From the NCBI GenBank assembly GCA_038532435.1, contig JBCBAP010000053.1:1-23887 (forward strand): a DNA stretch of 23,887 nt. Reading direction: 5' to 3'. A program made the translations under genes and the position numbers. The notes under the pieces are model-generated. The model saw nothing but the letters and a program-made list of their open reading frames with translations, had not been told where the DNA came from and did no database searches. The DNA comes from JBCBAP01 sp038532435 (GTDB taxonomy: Bacteria > Pseudomonadota > Alphaproteobacteria > Rhodobacterales > Rhodobacteraceae). This document shows, in pieces, positions 6,031 through 14,251 of this stretch (position 1 is the stretch's first letter; each line of letters starts with the position of its first letter).

Positions 6031-7425
6031 ATGGAATTTCTCGCCCGTCCGGAAGCTCTCATCGCCTTTGTGGTGCTCGTTGTCGGTGCCAGCTTCCTGA
6101 TCGCCCCCCGCCGGATCACCGTGGACGGGTTCTTTGGCGGCACGGCGCAGGATGGAACGTCCCCGAGGCTCTGGACCCTTGTGCTAAGCCAGGTGACGAC
6201 CTGGATCTTCGCCCGGTCCCTGCTGAACGCCGCGGTGCTCGGCTTCTACTATGGCCTTCCGGGGACGCTGGCCTACACCGCCTACTACGGATCCTTCCTG
6301 ACCGGCCTCTACATCATCGATCGGATGCGGGCGGACGGGGCCGGGTCGGTGCAGGACTGGCTGGTCGCCCGGTTTGGTCAGACCGGACGGCGCACTTACA
6401 ATGTCGTGATCGCCTTGCGCCTCTTGTCTGAGGTGTTTGCCAACCTGCTTGTCGTGGGCATCATCTTCGGCGCTGCGTACGGGGAGGTCGCCTATGCCTC
6501 GCAGACGGCAATCGTGGCGCTCGCCCTCGTGGGGCTTGGCTATTCCGCCCTCGGCGGGCTGCGCGCCTCCCTGCGGACCGACGTGATGCAGATGATCGTT
6601 TTCTTTGGCGTCTTCGCGGTCGCGCTCGTCGTTCTGGTCACAGCGCCCGAATTTTCCCTCGGTGCCATTCTGTCCGCGGGGGGGACTGCGGGGCCCATGC
6701 CGGGCTGGGTGCTGCTCGTGGTGGCGCTGCTGCAGGTCATCTCTTATCCGGCGCACGATCCGGTGATGATGGACCGGGGGTTCCTCGCGGACCGCAAAAC
6801 CACCCGCGCCTCGTTCCTGCACGCGTTCTGGATCTCCGCCCTTTGCATTTTCGGCTTTGGATTGCTCGGCATTCAGGCGGGCATCCTCGCCGAGGATGGG
6901 GAGGGGATGCAGGATGTGTGGGCGCGCATGTTCGGTCCGGTGACGCTTTTCTGCATCAACGCGAGCCTGCTGATCAGCGCGCTTTCGACCCTCGACAGCG
7001 CGCTTTCCTCAGCCTCCCGCCTCGCGATCGAGGACATGCGGCTTGGCAGGCGCACGGTCGGCAACGGGCGCATCGCGATGGCGCTCTTCATGCTGGGCGG
7101 TGTGCTGTTCATGTTGATGGAAACGGAGGATCTGTTTGCCGCCGTCGCGGTCTCGGGAACCGCGTCCATGTTCCTCGTCCCGGTTTTGGTGCTGGGCCTC
7201 TGGCTGGGCCGCGAGATCCCGCTCTGGTCCTACCTCGTCGCCTTTGCCGCCGCGATCCTAGGTGCTGCGGCCTACTTCTTCCAATCGACGGAGCTGGTGA
7301 TTGCCATCTTCGGCGAGGGGCACAAGTACGAGCGGCTGCTGAACATCTGCCTCACCGTGCTTGCCACCGGCTTTGCAGCCAGCCTTCTGGGGCTTGCGAC
7401 ACGGCGTGGGGTTGCCCGGGCCTGA
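6031..7425 (+). CDS. Sodium:solute symporter family (SSS) transporter
   Basis: 464 residues from the ATG at 6031, with AAAGG about 10 bases upstream. The protein is hydrophobic throughout, with roughly 12-13 membrane helices. SSS hallmarks are YSALGGLRASLRTDVMQ (171-187) and the Na+-site helix ALSTLDSALSSASRLAIED (317-335). It imports a small solute using the sodium gradient across the inner membrane; the substrate cannot be read from the sequence. It is slightly shorter than most SSS members (480-550) but complete at both ends. The following ABC ATPase gene starts 46 bp after its stop and is probably cotranscribed. The divergent DmdA-like gene suggests a methylated osmolyte or amine as candidate substrate, which is inference only. 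Confidence 0.85.
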   Translation: MEFLARPEALIAFVVLVVGASFLIAPRRITVDGFFGGTAQDGTSPRLWTLVLSQVTTWIFARSLLNAAVLGFYYGLPGTLAYTAYYGSFLTGLYIIDRMRADGAGSVQDWLVARFGQTGRRTYNVVIALRLLSEVFANLLVVGIIFGAAYGEVAYASQTAIVALALVGLGYSALGGLRASLRTDVMQMIVFFGVFAVALVVLVTAPEFSLGAILSAGGTAGPMPGWVLLVVALLQVISYPAHDPVMMDRGFLADRKTTRASFLHAFWISALCIFGFGLLGIQAGILAEDGEGMQDVWARMFGPVTLFCINASLLISALSTLDSALSSASRLAIEDMRLGRRTVGNGRIAMALFMLGGVLFMLMETEDLFAAVAVSGTASMFLVPVLVLGLWLGREIPLWSYLVAFAAAILGAAAYFFQSTELVIAIFGEGHKYERLLNICLTVLATGFAASLLGLATRRGVARA

Positions 7426-7471
7426 GGGGATTGATATCTCCGAGTCAAACGTTCGGGAATTCGGGGCAGCT

Positions 7472-8587
7472 TTGAGCCAGACGCCATCCAAGCTGGAACT
7501 GCGCGGGATCGGGCGCGACTATGATGGTCGTGCCGTGATCGACGCGGTGTCGATTGCGCTGCAGGCGGGGGAAGTGACCTGCCTGCTGGGCCCTTCCGGC
7601 TGCGGAAAGTCCACGACCCTTCGGATCGCCGCAGGGGTCGAGGGGCCGACCCGGGGCGAAGTCTATATCGACGGGCGCAAGGTCGCCGATCCCGGTCTCA
7701 ACCGACCACCGGAGGAGCGGTCCGTTGGTCTGATGTTCCAGGATTTCGCCCTCTTTCCCCATCTGAATGTTGCCGACAATGTTGCGTTTGGCCTGCGAGA
7801 CGGGCGCGCGGTGAAGCGCGAACGGGTGGCAGAGCTGCTCTCCCGAGTGGGCCTGTCCGGCTACGATGAGAAGTTTCCGCATCAGCTCTCCGGGGGGGAA
7901 CAACAGCGCGTCGCACTCGCCCGGGCCATCGCCCCGCGGCCGCAAGTGATGCTGATGGACGAGCCGTTTTCGGGTCTCGACAACCGCCTTCGCGATGATA
8001 TCCGCGATGAAACCCTCGACATCCTCAAGGAGGAGGGGACCGCCGTCTTGCTGGTGACCCATGAACCGGAGGAGGCCATGCGCATGGCCGACGTCATCGT
8101 GCTCATGCGCGGGGGGCAGGTGGTTCAGGCGGGGGCCCCCTACAACATCTACAACACGCCGAAGGACAAGGAGGCCGCGGCCTTCTTCAGCGACATCAAC
8201 GTCGTCCATGGCGTGGTCCGGGACAGGCAAACGGACACGCCCTTCGGCCTGTTCCTTACGCCCGGGTTGCGGGACGAGGCGGACGTGGAGATCATCTTCC
8301 GCCCACAGCACTGCCATCTCGACTTCGACCGCAGGGGCGAGCCGGTGCGCCCGACGCCGGAGCGGGGCGTGCCCGCGCGGGGCCGCGTGACCCGGTCGCG
8401 GTTCATGGGAAATCAGAGCCTTGTGGAGCTCGCGATGGATTTTGACGGCACCCTGCTGAAGGCGTCCGTGCCCGGTGTGTTCCTGCCACCGAAGGACACG
8501 CCGCTCTGGCTCAGCCTGCGGCGGGACCGCTGTTTCGTCTTCCCGTGCGCACGACAAAGCCGGGTGGACAACCCCTGGGCCGCCTGA
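7472..8587 (+). CDS. ABC importer ATP-binding protein (Fe3+/polyamine/spermidine-type) with TOBE-like C-terminus
   Basis: 371 residues if started at the TTG at 7472, which has GGGG five bases upstream; earlier in-frame codons would overlap the symporter gene and lack a ribosome site. The ATPase core has Walker A GPSGCGKST (40-48), Q-loop MFQDFALFPHLNVADNVAFG (88-107), signature LSGGEQQR (139-146), Walker B VMLMDEPFSGLD (159-170) and switch His H197. Residues about 240-360 form a C-terminal extension of the TOBE/OB kind found in FbpC-, PotA- and MalK-type ATPases. Such ATPases normally serve a binding protein and two permease domains, none of which is next to this gene. Instead it follows a symporter, an unusual pairing. 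The start codon is the least certain point. Confidence 0.8.
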   Translation: MSQTPSKLELRGIGRDYDGRAVIDAVSIALQAGEVTCLLGPSGCGKSTTLRIAAGVEGPTRGEVYIDGRKVADPGLNRPPEERSVGLMFQDFALFPHLNVADNVAFGLRDGRAVKRERVAELLSRVGLSGYDEKFPHQLSGGEQQRVALARAIAPRPQVMLMDEPFSGLDNRLRDDIRDETLDILKEEGTAVLLVTHEPEEAMRMADVIVLMRGGQVVQAGAPYNIYNTPKDKEAAAFFSDINVVHGVVRDRQTDTPFGLFLTPGLRDEADVEIIFRPQHCHLDFDRRGEPVRPTPERGVPARGRVTRSRFMGNQSLVELAMDFDGTLLKASVPGVFLPPKDTPLWLSLRRDRCFVFPCARQSRVDNPWAA

Positions 8588-8626
8588 CGAAGGTCTCACG
8601 GTTTCGCGCCCTGGCGCCGAATGCGT

Positions 8627-8655
8627 TTGAACCCGGCAGGTAAAGCTCATAAGTA
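8627..8655 (+). promoter_or_regulatory. Candidate sigma-70-type promoter for the tatABC operon
   Basis: TTGAAC (8627-8632), 17 bp, then TAAGTA (8650-8655), about 60 bp before the tatA start and after the end of the preceding ABC gene. Spacing is ideal, while the -10 match is moderate. Confidence 0.4.
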
Positions 8656-8717
8656 TACGTCAGGACAACGCAGCGCCCGCGCGGCGCGCTGGCACGACGT
8701 TTACGGGAGGGCAGACA

Positions 8718-8936
8718 ATGCTCAACAACATCGGCCCCTTGGGCTTTCTGGTCATCGCGGTGGTGGTTCTTGTGCTCTTTGGACGCGGCAAGATCTCCCA
8801 ACTGATGGGTGACGTGGGCAAGGGCATCACGAGCTTCAAGAAGGGTCTGGCAGAAGGCGAGACCGAGGCGAAGGCCGTGGAGGCCAACGCAGCCGAGCAG
8901 GCAAAGGACATCACGCCCGAGAAGGACAAGGCCTGA
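8718..8936 (+). CDS. tatA: Twin-arginine translocase subunit TatA
   Basis: 72 residues from the ATG at 8718, with GGGAGG eight bases upstream. A short N-terminal membrane helix (about 7-21, PLGFLVIAVVVLVLF) is followed by the hinge FGRGKI and an amphipathic helix (ISQLMGDVGKGITSFKKGLAEGE), then an acidic Ala/Glu-rich tail. This is the standard TatA layout and size for alphaproteobacteria. TatA polymerises in the inner membrane to form the passage for folded proteins. It is first in the tatABC operon and is followed after 33 bp by tatB. Confidence 0.95.
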   Translation: MLNNIGPLGFLVIAVVVLVLFGRGKISQLMGDVGKGITSFKKGLAEGETEAKAVEANAAEQAKDITPEKDKA

Positions 8937-8969
8937 GCCAGACGGCGCGGGTCCGGGGCGTCCGGCACC

Positions 8970-9353
8970 ATGTTTGATATCGGCTTTTGGGAAATGCTCA
9001 TCGTGGGCGTGGTCGCGTTGATCGTGGTTGGGCCCAAGGACCTGCCGCGCATGTTCCGCACGGTGGGCAACTACATGGGCAAGGCCCGCCACATGGCCCG
9101 CCAGTTCCAGCGGACGATGGATGATGCGGCGCGGGAGGCGGACCTGCAGGAGGTGCGCGATGCTGCCAGCATGGTCCAGAAGGCCGCCGATCCGCTGAAG
9201 TCCGCCACGAATGCCGCGCAGGACTACGCGAAATCCTTCGCCGATGACGTGGCGAAGAGCGCGACGCCGACGGACGCGCCCGCCAACACGACCGAACCCG
9301 CTGTGCAGACGCCGAGCAAACCCGCGGCCTCCGCCGACGGCGCGCAATCCTGA
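8970..9353 (+). CDS. tatB: Twin-arginine translocase subunit TatB
   Basis: 127 residues from the ATG at 8970. It begins MFDIGFWEMLIVGVVALIVVG, giving the TatB membrane helix with the conserved Glu8, then the GPKDLP hinge and a long amphipathic helix (MFRTVGNYMGKARHMARQFQ). A poorly conserved, Ala/Pro/Thr-rich tail ends the protein. TatB with TatC forms the receptor that recognises twin-arginine signal peptides. No strong Shine-Dalgarno is visible, suggesting translation linked to tatA. tatC follows 9 bp after its stop. Confidence 0.95.
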   Translation: MFDIGFWEMLIVGVVALIVVGPKDLPRMFRTVGNYMGKARHMARQFQRTMDDAAREADLQEVRDAASMVQKAADPLKSATNAAQDYAKSFADDVAKSATPTDAPANTTEPAVQTPSKPAASADGAQS

Positions 9354-9362
9354 GGAGGCCGC

Positions 9363-10253
9363 ATGTCGGACAATGACATCGACGCCTCCGCCATGCCGCT
9401 TGTCGAGCATCTGACGGAGCTGCGGACGCGGATCATCCGCGCGCTTCTCGCCTTTGTCGTCGCGATGGTCGCAACCTTCCCCTTTGCGGACTATGTGCTG
9501 AATTTCATCGCGGAGCCGATCGCGGACGTGTTGCGCAGCCGCGGGCAGAACCCACAGCTCATCTTCACCGCCCCGCAGGAGAAGTTCTTTGTCCTGATCC
9601 GGATTTCGATCCTGACGGGGCTGGCGCTTTCGTTTCCGGTGATCGCCCACCAGCTCTGGCGGTTTGTCGCCCCCGGCCTCTATCGGGAGGAGCAGGGCGC
9701 GCTGCTGCCGTTCATCATCGCCTCGCCCGCACTTTTCCTGGCCGGAGCCGCTTTTGCGCATTTCGTCGTGACGCCGCTGGCGATGACCTTCTTCATCAGC
9801 TTTTCCGACGTAATCCCGACGCTGACCGCGCTTTTGACCGGGTCCGCCGGTGGGGTGCCCCCGGCCGTGGACGGCCTGCCACCCGTGCCCGACGGGTTCC
9901 TGACCCCTGCGCCGGGGGCGGATACGGAACTGAGTACCGTCTTCCTCGGTTCTGTGCGGGAGACGCTGGATCTGTCGCTGAAGTTCATCTTCGCCTTCGG
10001 TCTGTGCTTCCAGTTGCCCGTGCTGCTGACGCTGCTGGGCAAGGCGGGTCTCGTCTCCTCCGAAGGGCTGAAAGACGTGCGGAAATACGCCGTCGTCGGC
10101 ATCCTCGTGGTTGCGGCGCTGGTGACCCCGCCGGATGTGACGACGCAGCTGATCCTCTTCACGGTGGTCTATGCACTTTACGAAGTGTCCATCTGGCTCG
10201 TGCGCGCCGTGGAGCGGAAGCGCGAAGAGGAAGAGGGAGAAGAGGCCGCGTGA
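9363..10253 (+). CDS. tatC: Twin-arginine translocase subunit TatC with enlarged periplasmic loop
   Basis: 296 residues from the ATG at 9363, with GAGGAGG just upstream. Family hallmarks are PLVEHLTELRTRI (12-24), the TatC signature around SFPVIAHQLWRFVAPGLYREE (90-110) and six hydrophobic segments ending near 281. TatC is the core receptor for twin-arginine signals. The loop between the third and fourth membrane helices is unusual: residues about 148-200 form a Gly/Pro-rich stretch (GGVPPAVDGLPPVPDG), roughly 35 residues longer than I expect from E. coli TatC. The stop codon overlaps the GTG start of the next gene, showing translational coupling. Confidence 0.95.
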   Translation: MSDNDIDASAMPLVEHLTELRTRIIRALLAFVVAMVATFPFADYVLNFIAEPIADVLRSRGQNPQLIFTAPQEKFFVLIRISILTGLALSFPVIAHQLWRFVAPGLYREEQGALLPFIIASPALFLAGAAFAHFVVTPLAMTFFISFSDVIPTLTALLTGSAGGVPPAVDGLPPVPDGFLTPAPGADTELSTVFLGSVRETLDLSLKFIFAFGLCFQLPVLLTLLGKAGLVSSEGLKDVRKYAVVGILVVAALVTPPDVTTQLILFTVVYALYEVSIWLVRAVERKREEEEGEEAA

Positions 10254-11089
10254 ACGACGCGGCCCTGACCCGCATCGCGGAGGCGCTGGAAAGGATCAGT
10301 CCCCCAACGCCCGAGCCACCGGATCTCGCCGCTGCCGACGCGTTCGTCTGGCACACCGGCCCGGACCGGCTGGAGCCGGTGGCGCGGGTCAACCGCGTCG
10401 AAATGGGGCTGCTCGTGGGCATCGACCGGGCCCGCGATACGCTCCTCGACAACACACTCCAGTTCGCCCGGGGCCTTCCCGCCAACAACGTCCTTCTCTG
10501 GGGTGCGCGGGGGATGGGCAAGTCGAGCCTCGTGAAGGCGGCCCATGCGGAGGCGCTTACCGCCGGGCCGCTGAAACTGGTAGAGATCCAGCGGGAGGAT
10601 CTGCCCTCCATCGGTCGGCTGCTGAACCTGCTGCGCGGGCGGGACGCGCGGGTGCTCCTCTTCTGCGACGACCTGAGTTTCGATCATGATGACAGCCATT
10701 ACAAATCGCTCAAGGCGGTTCTCGATGGCGGGATCGAGGGGCGGCCGGAGAATGTGGTGTTCTATGCCACCTCGAACAGGCGGCACCTGATGCCCCGGGA
10801 CATGATCGAGAACGAGCGTTCGTCGGCCATCAACCCGTCTGAGGCGGTGGAGGAGAAGGTCAGCCTAAGCGACAGGTTCGGCCTCTGGCTCGGCTTCCAT
10901 CCCTGCGGTCAGGACGAATATCTCGCCATGATCCGCGGATACTGTGATGCGTTCGGCATTGAAATCGACGATGAGACCTTGCGGGCCGAGGCGATCGAAT
11001 GGACGCGGACCCGCGGCGCCCGCTCCGGTCGTGTCGCCTGGCAGTATGTGACCGATCTCGCCGGTCGTAAGGGCGTGCGACTGGGCTGA
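10250..11089 (+). CDS. DUF815-family P-loop ATPase
   Basis: 279 residues starting at the GTG at 10250, which overlaps the tatC stop (GTGA). A longer upstream reading would lie inside tatC. It shows an AAA-type nucleotide site: Walker A GARGMGKSS (85-93), Walker B VLLFCDDLSF (135-144), a sensor-like TSNRRHL (174-180) and a C-terminal DRFGLWLGF segment (208-216). This matches the DUF815 family (ATP-binding proteins of unknown task), common near tat genes in this bacterial group. The tight coupling to tatC suggests coexpression with the export machinery, but a role in Tat transport is not established. It ends 233 bp before the convergent nlpD-like gene. Confidence 0.88.
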   Translation: MNDAALTRIAEALERISPPTPEPPDLAAADAFVWHTGPDRLEPVARVNRVEMGLLVGIDRARDTLLDNTLQFARGLPANNVLLWGARGMGKSSLVKAAHAEALTAGPLKLVEIQREDLPSIGRLLNLLRGRDARVLLFCDDLSFDHDDSHYKSLKAVLDGGIEGRPENVVFYATSNRRHLMPRDMIENERSSAINPSEAVEEKVSLSDRFGLWLGFHPCGQDEYLAMIRGYCDAFGIEIDDETLRAEAIEWTRTRGARSGRVAWQYVTDLAGRKGVRLG

Positions 11090-11322
11090 CCCCATCGACG
11101 GGCATCACCTGTCGCGCGGAGCGCCTGCGGCGCACGCCTTCTGGCACTGCGTGCGGTTGGTGCGCTTTGCTGGGCACGCTGCGTTATGCTGCGCGTTTCG
11201 TGTGTGGCGGGCTGGGCCTCCGGCGGGGATATTTGGGGCCAGAAGAAGGGCGCGCGGGTTCAGTCGGCTGGGCCTGCCATCTTGTCAGGGCTGGAGGTAC
11301 GGCTTGGCCGTGCTCCGCCCCT

Positions 11323-12675
11323 CTAAAGGTACGGGGCCGGGTCCACGTGGTCCATCCCCCGGCGGATCTGGAACTGGACCGACGGGGTGTCGCGGCTTGC
11401 GACCTTGCCGATCGGCTGGCCCCGCGTAATGCGATCGCCCCGGGCGACGTCGACCTCTCCGATCCGGCCGTAGACGGTCACGAGATCGTTGGGGTGGCGG
11501 ATCATCACGATGGTGTCGAGCTCACCTACGGAGCGCGAAACGAGGACCACTTCGCCCTCATCCGCCGCGCGCACGGCCTCACCCGAGGCGGCGGCGAAAT
11601 CGATGCCCTCGTTCTGGTCCGGGCCCGGTGTCGGGTTGTAGGGTCGGAGGACCGGGCCATCGACGGGTTTGAGGAACACCGCGTTCGACACCGGTGCGGC
11701 GCTCGTCGTGGAAAGCTGTGGGCTTTCCGGGACGGTCGCGCGGGGTGTGTCCGCGGGCAGGGGGGCGGACGCGCTCGGCGGCGGGCCGAGGCGTGACGTG
11801 TCGCCTGGCCGGGGTGCGGGGCGCAGCACGCCGGTATTGACCGCGGTGGAGGCGACGGCGGCGGTGACCCGGGGATCCTCGACCGGTGCCTCGGGCACCG
11901 GCACGGGGACAGCTGTCACGGCACCTGCCGCAGTTCCGGCGACGGTTGCAGCGCCCGCGGCGGCAGGAGCGGCGACTGCCGGTGCCGCCGGGATGGGGGC
12001 TGCAGGTGCGGGAGCGGCGGTCGCGGCGCTGGCATCGGCAAGCGGGATATAGATCGTCTCCCCGGGGCTGACGGCAAAATCGCCGCCGATGCTGTTCCAG
12101 CCCGCGAGTGCCGTGACGCTGACATCATAAAGCCTTGCGATTGAAAACAGAGTTTCGGACGGGCCGACCACGTGCCTGACCGGGGTGACGCCGTCCCGTG
12201 GCTGGGATGGGTCCGGGCCGCCCGTGGATGTGCCGGGAACCGCAGCGGGTACCGTGGCAGCGGGGACGGCTGCGCGTTCGATGGCCGATCCGATCCGCTC
12301 CGGGTTCCAGCCCGTGCCACCGGCGGCGGATGTCCCGACGCCGTAGCGGTCCGCTCGTGGTGGCAGAACGATGGTTTCGCCTGGCGTGGGGATGTAGCTC
12401 TCGTCGAGGCCGTTGTAGCTCAGGAGCTCCGGCAGGGGAGCGCCAACACGGTCCGCGATGCTCTGCATCGTGTCGCCGGGGCGGACCTGCACCGCCTGAT
12501 AGGTCGCGTAGCTGATGATGCCCCTCGGATCCTCGTCCGGGTTCACCGCCGCGGGCTGCCCGCCGGATGGATCGGAGCCGCGGAAGACCACCGGGGCTGC
12601 GGGCCCGTTGGATCCGGTACATGCGGCGAGGACGGACAGGGTCACGAGACCTGCGGTCGCTTTGAATATCGTCAT
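11323..12675 (-). CDS. nlpD: NlpD-like lipoprotein: two LysM domains and a degenerate LytM/M23 domain
   Basis: 450 residues from the ATG at 12675-12673, with GGGAAAGAG upstream. A lipobox VLAAC (15-19) marks it as a lipoprotein anchored through Cys19. LysM domains lie at about 59-105 and 167-212 (peptidoglycan binding), an Ala/Pro-rich linker at about 213-330, and a LytM/M23 domain at 333-450. The zinc-site residues of active M23 peptidases are missing: the HxxxD His is Asn355 (NEGIDF), and the HxH pair is Ser432 and Gln434 (SVQFQIR). This is the pattern of NlpD/EnvC-type activators of cell-division amidases, which are not enzymes themselves. It is last in the surE-pcm-nlpD series, its frame starting downstream of the pcm stop. 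Confidence 0.9.
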   Translation of the reverse strand: MTIFKATAGLVTLSVLAACTGSNGPAAPVVFRGSDPSGGQPAAVNPDEDPRGIISYATYQAVQVRPGDTMQSIADRVGAPLPELLSYNGLDESYIPTPGETIVLPPRADRYGVGTSAAGGTGWNPERIGSAIERAAVPAATVPAAVPGTSTGGPDPSQPRDGVTPVRHVVGPSETLFSIARLYDVSVTALAGWNSIGGDFAVSPGETIYIPLADASAATAAPAPAAPIPAAPAVAAPAAAGAATVAGTAAGAVTAVPVPVPEAPVEDPRVTAAVASTAVNTGVLRPAPRPGDTSRLGPPPSASAPLPADTPRATVPESPQLSTTSAAPVSNAVFLKPVDGPVLRPYNPTPGPDQNEGIDFAAASGEAVRAADEGEVVLVSRSVGELDTIVMIRHPNDLVTVYGRIGEVDVARGDRITRGQPIGKVASRDTPSVQFQIRRGMDHVDPAPYL

Positions 12676-12721
12676 GGGACTGCTCTTTCCCTTTGTTCTT
12701 GTGCGGCGGGCGGGCTGTTGA

Positions 12722-13396
12722 TCAGCCCTGCACGTCGTCTGCGATCCCCTCGATAAGCGGAACGAAGCGCACATCGCCAAGTTCAGTATACCGCAGACCT
12801 TCCGGAGTTTTAACGACTTTTATCAGTTGCTGCACCGTGTCGCTCTGGCCGACAGGCAGCACCATGATCCCGTCCTCCTTGAGCTGGTCGACGAGGATGC
12901 GGGGCGGGTCCTCCGCGGCGGCGGTGACGAGGATGCGGTCGAAGGGGGCCTGTTCCGGCAGGCCGGAGGTTCCGTCGCCCGTGACCACCGTCACGTTGCT
13001 GTGCCCGAGCTGTTCCAAGGTCGCGCGCGCCTGCCGCGCAAGCGGACGGTGGCGTTCGACGGAATAGACCCTGCGGGCAAGCTGGGCGAGGATCGCGGCC
13101 TGATAGCCGCACCCCGCCCCGACCTCGAGTACCTTGCACCTTGGGTCGAGGTCGAGCGCTTGGGTCATCAATCCGACCACCGAGGGTTGGGAAATCGTCT
13201 GCCCGCAGGAGATTGGCAGGGCCGTGTTTTCGTAGGCCCGCGCCTTGAACAACCCGTCGAGGAACGCATCCCTCGGCGTTCGTTCCATGGCGTCGAGCAC
13301 GTCGCGGGACCGCACCCCTGCCTGCCGGAGCGCGAAGATGAACTGCATGCGCAGCTCGACCGTCTCCGGCGACATATCGGGGGAGGGGCCCGTCAC
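12722..13396 (-). CDS. pcm: Protein-L-isoaspartate O-methyltransferase
   Basis: 224 residues if started at the GTG at 13396-13394; an ATG at 13375-13373 (residue 8) is an alternative, and neither has a strong ribosome site. The substrate-side motif GQTISQPSVVGLMTQ precedes the SAM-binding motif VLEVGAGCGYQ, then YSVERH, GDGTSGLPEQAPFDRILVTA and VLPVG follow, all typical of Pcm. The enzyme methylates abnormal L-isoaspartyl residues in aged proteins, using S-adenosylmethionine, so that they can be repaired. It starts 6 bp after the surE stop, with nlpD after it, the usual order in proteobacteria, so the three are probably one transcript. Confidence 0.93.
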   Translation of the reverse strand: MTGPSPDMSPETVELRMQFIFALRQAGVRSRDVLDAMERTPRDAFLDGLFKARAYENTALPISCGQTISQPSVVGLMTQALDLDPRCKVLEVGAGCGYQAAILAQLARRVYSVERHRPLARQARATLEQLGHSNVTVVTGDGTSGLPEQAPFDRILVTAAAEDPPRILVDQLKEDGIMVLPVGQSDTVQQLIKVVKTPEGLRYTELGDVRFVPLIEGIADDVQG

Positions 13397-13402
13397 CGCG
13401 TC

Positions 13403-14191
13403 TCAGCCGAGCCGCGTGGACAGATCGTCGACCAGATCGCGCGCGGTCAGATCCGCGCGCAGGGGTGTGACGGTGATGTGCCCCTCCGACGCCTCCCGGG
13501 CGTCCGTACCCGGAAGGCAGGTGGCGTTGCCCATCCCGTGCTTGATCCAGAGGTATCGACGGCCGTTTGGGGCGACCTGTGGCTCCATGCCGAAGGGCGA
13601 TCCCCCGCGCTCCCCCTGCCGGGTTGCCTTGAGGCCGACCACATTTGCAGCCGGAACAGGCGGAAAGTTGATGTTGTAGAACACGCCGTAGCGGCCCTCG
13701 ACCTCCCACGTTGCGCTGGTCATCAGCTTTCGCACGATGGACGCGCCGTGGACGCGCGCTGCTTCGAACGGGTCCGAGAGATCCCGGTTTGCCGGGCCGT
13801 AATATTGCGACATTGCGATGGCCCGGAACTTGTGAAGCGCCCCCTCCATCGCGCCGCCGATGGTGCCCGAATAAAGCGTGTCCTCGGCCACGTTGTGACC
13901 GCGGTTGACGCCAGACAGGATGAGGTCCGGCGGCGCGTCCTTCATGACGTCGAAGACACCGGCCATCACGCAATCCGCAGGCGAGCCCTCCACCGCGAAC
14001 CGGCGCGGCCCGAGCTGGTCGAGACGCATGGGCCGGATGTAGGAGATGCAGTGCCCCACACCGGATTGCTCGAACGCCGGCGCGACGACCCAGACCTCCC
14101 CGTCCGGTCCCGCAACCTCGCGGGCGATCTCCTCCGCAACTGCGAGGCCCGGGGCCGTGATCCCGTCGTCATTGGTGATGAGAATGCGCAT
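13403..14191 (-). CDS. surE: 5'/3'-nucleotidase SurE
   Basis: 262 residues from the ATG at 14191-14189, chosen over an ATG eight codons upstream because AAGGA stands six bases before it and because the family starts with MRILITNDDG. Visible metal-site motifs are NDDG (7-10), the SGVGHCIS segment and SGVNRGHN. The enzyme removes phosphate from nucleoside monophosphates and some polyphosphates in the cytoplasm and supports stationary-phase survival in other bacteria. Length is at the family norm (250-265). It leads the surE-pcm-nlpD cluster. Confidence 0.93.
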   Translation of the reverse strand: MRILITNDDGITAPGLAVAEEIAREVAGPDGEVWVVAPAFEQSGVGHCISYIRPMRLDQLGPRRFAVEGSPADCVMAGVFDVMKDAPPDLILSGVNRGHNVAEDTLYSGTIGGAMEGALHKFRAIAMSQYYGPANRDLSDPFEAARVHGASIVRKLMTSATWEVEGRYGVFYNINFPPVPAANVVGLKATRQGERGGSPFGMEPQVAPNGRRYLWIKHGMGNATCLPGTDAREASEGHITVTPLRADLTARDLVDDLSTRLG

Positions 14192-14251
14192 ACCGCGTCC
14201 TTTGCCATGGTTCATGGCAGTCTTAGGAGCGGTATGCGGGTTCGTCCAGTG

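Noticed and set aside
7361..7471. ATG at 7361 as the start of the ABC ATPase gene
   Set aside because: It would overlap the symporter gene by 65 bp, lacks a ribosome site and adds residues unlike the family. The TTG at 7472 fits the expected N-terminus.
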